DNA of 64,000 nucleotides from CP2-2F sp034436355. GTDB lineage: Bacteria > Chloroflexota > Anaerolineae > Aggregatilineales > UBA2796. Made by a program: the position numbers and the translations under genes. This document shows positions 59,971-64,000 of this stretch, piece by piece. The DNA is taken from positions 1 to 64,000 of the forward strand of contig DAOTVQ010000005.1 of NCBI GenBank assembly GCA_034436355.1, in the 5' to 3' direction. The notes below the pieces were generated by a model that saw nothing but the letters and a program-made list of their open reading frames with translations, did not search any database and was not told the DNA's origin. Each line of letters begins with the position of its first letter. Position 1 is the first letter of the stretch.

Positions 59971-61434
59971 ATGAAGCAAACTTTATACAAGCTGTGCGCT
60001 GCCGTTATGGTTGTTGCATTGTTGATCAGTGGTCTTTCGATTGCAAACGCGCAAGGCGGCTCAACCATTGTTGGGCGTGGTGGCATTCGCCATATGGCTG
60101 CCTCAGCCGATGGTAAGTATCTGGCTGTTGCCAGCACCATTGGCATTTGGTTATATGATGCAACCGATGTGACGGCTGCACCGCGCTTTATCGGTGGGCA
60201 TAGTGAAGAAGTGCAGCAGGTTACCTTTAGCCCCGATAGCACTAAACTTGCCTCTGCCAGCTTGGATCGCACAGTCGGTGTTTGGGATGTGGAGAGCGGT
60301 GAGCGCCTAGAGACTTTTGAAGGTGTGCGTTCGGGCTTTTACAGCGTTGCCTACAGCCCTGATGGCAAGACTATCGCGGCGGGTACGGTTGACCAGAACA
60401 CGATCCGCTTGTGGGATGCCGAGACGGGGCGCGCCGGCGGCATTTTGCAGGGACATCGTAACTTCCCTAACACGCTTGCCTTTAGCGCCGATGGTACACA
60501 ACTTGCCTCTGGCTCTTCCGAGCAGAGCGTGCGTATTTGGGACGTTGAGGATGGCAGTGAACTGCGCTTGCTAGATGACATCAAGGCACGGGTGAACATC
60601 GTTGCCTACAGCCCTGATGGTTCGCTGTTGGCAGTCGGTGGCTCTGGTGGCAATGTGCTGCTCTATGAGACGGGCGATTACACCGTCGTCCAGACCTTGG
60701 CAATGGAACGTGCGAACATTGGCAGCTTGGCTTTCAGCCCTGATGGTGAAACATTGGCAGTCGGTGCTGCTTTGAAAATCTTCCTGTGGGAAGTTTCGAC
60801 AGGCAAGAACCTGACCAGCTTCGATGCACACCGCGGCTCGGTGATCAGCCTTGTTTTTAGCGCTGATGGCAGCCAAATCATCAGCGGTGCCTTTGATAAT
60901 GCCATTCGCGTCTTCAACGCCAACAACACCCGTGAAGTGGCACAAACACGCGCTGAACACGCCCGCGAACTGCTCTACACCACCTTCAGCGGTGATGGGC
61001 GTTTTAGCGCTTATGCCACCTCTGGCGATCCCTTCATCCGCCTTGTAACGCTCGCTGATGGCAGCACGCAATTGATTGATAACACCAATACAACAACAGC
61101 GCTTGCCTTCAACGGCGACGCCAGCCTGTTGGCAGCTTCTTCCAGCGGCAATGTGATCCTCTACAGCACTGCAACGCTGCGTGCGGAAAATACCTTGCGC
61201 GCCAGCACGCAAACAAGTAGTATTTCAGCGCTTGCCTTCAACAGCGATAGCAGTCTGCTCGCAGTTGGTTACAGCCAAGGCGTCATCGTTATCTACAACG
61301 TAGCGAATGGGCGCACAATCAACGAATTGGTTGGGCATACGCAGACAGTGCGTTCACTCTCTTTCAGTGCCGATGATAAGACGCTCTACAGCACTTCCTC
61401 AGATGGTTCACTGCGAATTTGGTCGCTTGAGTAA
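59971..61434 (+). CDS. Secreted WD40-repeat beta-propeller protein
   Basis: 487 residues from ATG 59971, with GGAG about 9 bases upstream. The signal peptide (about 28 residues) ends at Ala-Asn-Ala-Gln. The mature protein has about ten WD40-like repeats with recurring Phe-Ser-Pro-Asp, Leu-Ala-Ser-Ala-Ser, Ile-Arg-Leu-Trp-Asp and Val-Arg-Ile-Trp-Asp motifs, ending in Leu-Arg-Ile-Trp-Ser. That is enough for one or two propellers. It is better conserved to the WD40 consensus than the propellers of the WXG modules. Monocistronic, ended by the strong terminator at 61466. Binding partner unknown. Confidence 0.88.
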   Translation: MKQTLYKLCAAVMVVALLISGLSIANAQGGSTIVGRGGIRHMAASADGKYLAVASTIGIWLYDATDVTAAPRFIGGHSEEVQQVTFSPDSTKLASASLDRTVGVWDVESGERLETFEGVRSGFYSVAYSPDGKTIAAGTVDQNTIRLWDAETGRAGGILQGHRNFPNTLAFSADGTQLASGSSEQSVRIWDVEDGSELRLLDDIKARVNIVAYSPDGSLLAVGGSGGNVLLYETGDYTVVQTLAMERANIGSLAFSPDGETLAVGAALKIFLWEVSTGKNLTSFDAHRGSVISLVFSADGSQIISGAFDNAIRVFNANNTREVAQTRAEHARELLYTTFSGDGRFSAYATSGDPFIRLVTLADGSTQLIDNTNTTTALAFNGDASLLAASSSGNVILYSTATLRAENTLRASTQTSSISALAFNSDSSLLAVGYSQGVIVIYNVANGRTINELVGHTQTVRSLSFSADDKTLYSTSSDGSLRIWSLE

Positions 61435-61465
61435 CCTTCAGCGCACTGCGTAAGTGATACGCACG

Positions 61466-61500
61466 AGGCAGCCTGCCGCAAGTGTGCAGGCTGCCTTTTT
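61466..61500 (+). terminator. Strong intrinsic terminator of the WD40 gene
   Basis: AGGCAGCCTGC (61466-61476) and GCAGGCTGCCT (61486-61496) form a perfect 11-bp GC-rich stem with a 9-base loop, followed by a run of T (61496-61500). The best intrinsic terminator in the window. Confidence 0.9.
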
Positions 61501-61604
61501 GATCTCCGCTCAACATTCGCAGCGCCTGATCCCTGTGCGCCGATGTTAGGGTATGCTAAAGTTACACTAAAAAGACACACCCAAGTCCCTGAGGTTCACG
61601 CCCC

Positions 61605-62006
61605 ATGACGCACCTATTGCGCGCTGCTCTGCTGATCCTGTGCGCGCTGTTTTTGGCAAGTTGTCGCCAATCTGCCCAACCAACTGCCACACCCGATCCC
61701 GACATTCAACTAGAGTGGCTGCCCGCCGATAAACCCTTTCGCGTCGGCTTGGATGCCCTGATCTTCACCCTGAAAAACGCCAAAGCTGAACCAATTCGCG
61801 GCGCGCTGATCGAGGTGCGCGGCGATATGAATCATGCTGGCATGGTGCCTGTGGATGGCAGGGCAGAAGGCGGCACCGATGACGGACGTTACGTCGTGCC
61901 GTTTGAATGGACGATGGGCGGCGATTGGATACTCACCGTGCGCGCCACCCTGCCCGATGGACGCAGCACACAGCGCCGCTATGAAGTCCAGGTGCGCGCC
62001 CAATGA
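61605..62006 (+). CDS. FixH/YtkA-like lipoprotein
   Basis: 133 residues. A lipobox Leu-Ala-Ser-Cys at about residues 17-20 ends the signal peptide, so the protein is lipid-anchored outside the membrane. The mature part (about 35-130) resembles the YtkA/FixH beta-sandwich: Phe-Thr-Leu-Lys-Asn, Met-Asn-His-Ala-Gly-Met-Val-Pro and Gly-Asp-Trp-Ile-Leu-Thr-Val, with a Met/His-rich turn that could bind copper. Its stop overlaps the next start (ATGA), so it is coupled to the Fe-S membrane protein. A role in metal handling or redox maturation is inferred. Confidence 0.8.
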   Translation: MTHLLRAALLILCALFLASCRQSAQPTATPDPDIQLEWLPADKPFRVGLDALIFTLKNAKAEPIRGALIEVRGDMNHAGMVPVDGRAEGGTDDGRYVVPFEWTMGGDWILTVRATLPDGRSTQRRYEVQVRAQ

Positions 62007-63508
62007 GCCGAGATACACGCCTTTACAGCCCACCGCTAGATGCCCTGCGCCTGCCGCTGATCGGGCGCTTGCTTAAGGCGCGGCACGGGCGCTTGCTCTT
62101 GCAAATACCGCTGTTGCTTACGGCAGCCCTGCTCACCTATGATGGCTTCACTGGTGAACAGATTGCCTCGCGCAATTTGGCGACGGTTGGCGCGTGGGTG
62201 CATTATCGCGGCTTGGTGATCCTCGCCCTGCTGCTAGCGGGTAATCTGTTTTGCATGGGCTGCCCGTTCACGCTGCCGCGCACGCTTGCCAAGCGCTTAG
62301 CAGGCAGCGGCAAACGCTTTCCGCGCCTGCTGCGGAACAAATGGCTTGCCATTGGCGGCTTGTTCCTCATCTTCTGGCTGTATGAAGTCACCGACATGTG
62401 GGCGAGTCCGCTGCTGACGGCGTGGCTGATCGTCGCCTACTTTGTGGCGTCCTTCGTCTTGGAACTCATCTTCACAGAATCGCCCTTTTGTAAATATATT
62501 TGCCCGTTAGGCGCCTTTAACTTTGCCTACAGCACGCTCTCGCCACTACAAATTGGCGTGCGCGATGCTAAGACGTGCCAAACTTGCGTGGGCAAAGAAT
62601 GCATCAACGGCAGCTACAGCGCGCAGCCCGTCATTTTGGTTGATCAAATTGGCGAACGTCCGCCTATTCAGCACGATCAGCGCGGCGTGCTTGGCTGCGG
62701 CACGCTGCTCTATGCGCCGCAGATGAAAAGCAACATGGATTGCACTTTCTGCCTTGATTGTGCGCGTGCCTGCCCACACGATAACGTGATCCTAGCTGTG
62801 CGCTCGCCCGCCCGCGAACTGCGCCAGCCGCGCACGCTGCCCAGACGCTGGGACGTGAACTTTTTGCTGGTAGCGCTGGCATTCATGGGCATTGTGAACG
62901 CCTTCGGCATGGTGCCGCCCGTTTATGCCCTGCTGCGCGACCTAGCGTTAGCGCTCGGCACAAACGCCGAATGGCTGCTGCTGCTGATCGTGTTCTTCGT
63001 CGGCAGCATTGCACTGCCCGCGCTGCTCAGCATTGGCGCGGCGTGGCTGGCAAACCTGCTAACAGACAAAAAGCGCCGTCCCCACCTGCTGCGCGATACC
63101 TTCGCCGCCTTTGCGCCCGCCTTCGTGCCGATTGGCGCGGGCATTTGGGCGGCACACTACGGCTTTCATTTCATCATCGGCGCGCTGACGATCATCCCTG
63201 TCTTTCACAACTTTTTGCTTGATCACAGCATTACGCTTTTCGGTACGCAAGTGAATTGGCAGCTGGGCGGCATTGCTGATGTGGAACAGTTCGCCATTGT
63301 TCAGGTGATCTTGTTAATCGGCGGTTATCTTGCCAGTTTGCTGTTGGCACGGCGCATTGCAGTGCGCGAGTATGGCGCGGCGCGCTCACAATTGGCGTTC
63401 CTGCCCTATGCGCTGCTCTTTTTGGCGCTGCTGCTGGCAGCCTTTTTCATCTTCAGCCAGCCGATGGAAATGCGCGGCACTGCCGAACTAGACGGCTTGT
63501 TTCATTAG
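62003..63508 (+). CDS. 4Fe-4S membrane protein (FixG/CcoG/NapH-like)
   Basis: 501 residues with about 10 membrane helices. The first half holds Cys-Met-Gly-Cys-Pro (about 85) and Cys-Lys-Tyr-Ile-Cys-Pro (about 155-160), as in NapH/CcoG-type proteins. A ferredoxin-like part (about 190-265) has Cys-Gln-Thr-Cys...Cys and Cys-Thr-Phe-Cys-Leu-Asp-Cys...Cys-Pro, enough for two 4Fe-4S clusters. The second half adds five or six helices with His residues (about 380-420) not found in CcoG. The fusion suggests a membrane electron-transfer protein that passes electrons to or from the outer face, with the FixH-like lipoprotein as partner. No cytochrome oxidase genes adjoin. The gene converges with the XdhC-like gene, sharing stop bases. 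Confidence 0.8.
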   Translation: MSRDTRLYSPPLDALRLPLIGRLLKARHGRLLLQIPLLLTAALLTYDGFTGEQIASRNLATVGAWVHYRGLVILALLLAGNLFCMGCPFTLPRTLAKRLAGSGKRFPRLLRNKWLAIGGLFLIFWLYEVTDMWASPLLTAWLIVAYFVASFVLELIFTESPFCKYICPLGAFNFAYSTLSPLQIGVRDAKTCQTCVGKECINGSYSAQPVILVDQIGERPPIQHDQRGVLGCGTLLYAPQMKSNMDCTFCLDCARACPHDNVILAVRSPARELRQPRTLPRRWDVNFLLVALAFMGIVNAFGMVPPVYALLRDLALALGTNAEWLLLLIVFFVGSIALPALLSIGAAWLANLLTDKKRRPHLLRDTFAAFAPAFVPIGAGIWAAHYGFHFIIGALTIIPVFHNFLLDHSITLFGTQVNWQLGGIADVEQFAIVQVILLIGGYLASLLLARRIAVREYGAARSQLAFLPYALLFLALLLAAFFIFSQPMEMRGTAELDGLFH

Positions 63509-64000
63509 GTGTCGGCTTGTTGTGGTGTGCCGATCCACTGCATCGGCTTGCCATCACCGCCGCGCCGCAGCATAACGATTTCCGCCATGATGCTCAGGGC
63601 GATCTCTTGTGGCGTCTCGGCGTTCAGTTCCAAGCCAATCGGCGCACGCACACGGGCAAGCTGCTCACGGCTGATGCCGCGTTCTTCCAGCGCTTTCACG
63701 GTCAGCGCCCAACGGCGGCGGCTGCCAATCAAACCGATGTAGGGGATGGGTGCATTCAGCAGCGTTGGGAAAAGCTGTTCATCAATCGGCAGCCCGCGAG
63801 TGACGGCTGCCACGTAGGTTTGCGGCGTGTGCGGAATGCGAGCTGCAACCTCGTGCGGTGGCGCAACAATGTAGCCGTGCATGTTCGGAATATGCTCAGG
63901 GCTGCACAGATCAGCGCGGTCATCGCTGACCAGCACGCGGAAGCCAAGCCACTTGCCCAACTCTGCCAGCGCCTTACCCACATGCCCACAGCCGATGACC
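63505..64000 (-). CDS. XdhC/CoxI-family protein (5' end outside window)
   Basis: The frame is open past the right edge; at the edge it reads Val-Ile-Gly-Cys-Gly-His-Val-Gly-Lys, the Rossmann nucleotide loop of the XdhC C-terminal domain, so the N-terminal domain lies outside. Later motifs Val-Ser-Asp-Asp-Arg, Tyr-Val-Ala-Ala-Val-Thr-Arg-Gly, Tyr-Ile-Gly-Leu-Ile-Gly-Ser-Arg-Arg-Arg and Ala-Pro-Ile-Gly-Leu match the family. The usual Gly-Leu-x-Ile-Gly-Ala end is changed to Gly-Leu-Glu-Leu-Asn-Ala. XdhC proteins help insert sulfurated molybdenum cofactor into xanthine or CO dehydrogenases. About 165 residues are visible. Confidence 0.9.
   Translation of the reverse strand, partial: VIGCGHVGKALAELGKWLGFRVLVSDDRADLCSPEHIPNMHGYIVAPPHEVAARIPHTPQTYVAAVTRGLPIDEQLFPTLLNAPIPYIGLIGSRRRWALTVKALEERGISREQLARVRAPIGLELNAETPQEIALSIMAEIVMLRRGGDGKPMQWIGTPQQADT

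Overview
The window looks like chromosome from a member of the Chloroflexota, most likely an Anaerolineae-type lineage. This is inferred from the gene mix: multi-GAF/SpoIIE phosphatases, Thr/Pro-rich 'TPT' linkers in exported proteins, many extracytoplasmic beta-propellers, a Cys-free bL28, an archaeal-type tyrosyl-tRNA synthetase and WXG100 fusions. No 16S gene or other decisive marker is present. No prophage, transposase, IS element or CRISPR array was seen. Base and codon use look even, except that the C-terminal halves of the WXG genes (about 33-38 kb) are visibly more AT-rich.

Layout. 1-6295 (minus): three TadE/TadG-type genes for a surface pilus or adhesin, one running off the left edge. 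6534-7448: a GT2 glycosyltransferase. 7528-11586: a FutA/FbpABC-type ferric iron importer with a palindromic operator candidate at its promoter. 11640-13427 (minus): a YgeY-like M20 hydrolase and tRNA-Pro(GGG). 13559-18579: a partner-switching operon (STAS, HATPase-STAS fusion, GAF-SpoIIE phosphatase, MerR regulator). 18755-22326: a ParA/MinD-like ATPase, a membrane Ser/Thr kinase, a winged-helix-like protein and a membrane-anchored YceI protein. 22527-26292: bL28 and two glycosyltransferases. 26419-32233: a conserved unknown, a TIR protein, DinB, a dienelactone-hydrolase-like pseudoenzyme, LipB, a DUF6941-like protein and a secreted propeller protein.

32681-39380 is the most unusual region: three tandem two-gene modules. 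Each has a WXG100 domain fused to an HExxH metallopeptidase domain, followed at once by a Sec-exported beta-propeller protein. The WXG ends and junctions are nearly identical between copies while the rest has diverged, and copies 2 and 3 carry deletions between short direct repeats (copy 3 is frameshifted). This resembles a polymorphic effector/partner array, but no type VII secretion genes lie in the window.

39466-48726: tyrosyl-tRNA synthetase, GH13 glucosidase, PduO-type adenosyltransferase, a DUF4870-like membrane protein, MurE, methylmalonate-semialdehyde dehydrogenase, an exported thioredoxin and a Tat-exported L,D-transpeptidase-like pseudoenzyme. 48730-59403 (minus): an ABC ATPase-VOC-RfbD operon, then two coupled class III cyclases followed by HAD phosphatase, Hsp70, HEAT-repeat and SpoU methyltransferase genes. 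The two cyclases have lost complementary catalytic residues, suggesting an obligate heterodimer. 59971-64000: a secreted WD40 protein with a strong terminator, a FixH-like lipoprotein coupled to a FixG/NapH-like Fe-S membrane protein, and the 3' part of an XdhC/CoxI-family gene (minus).
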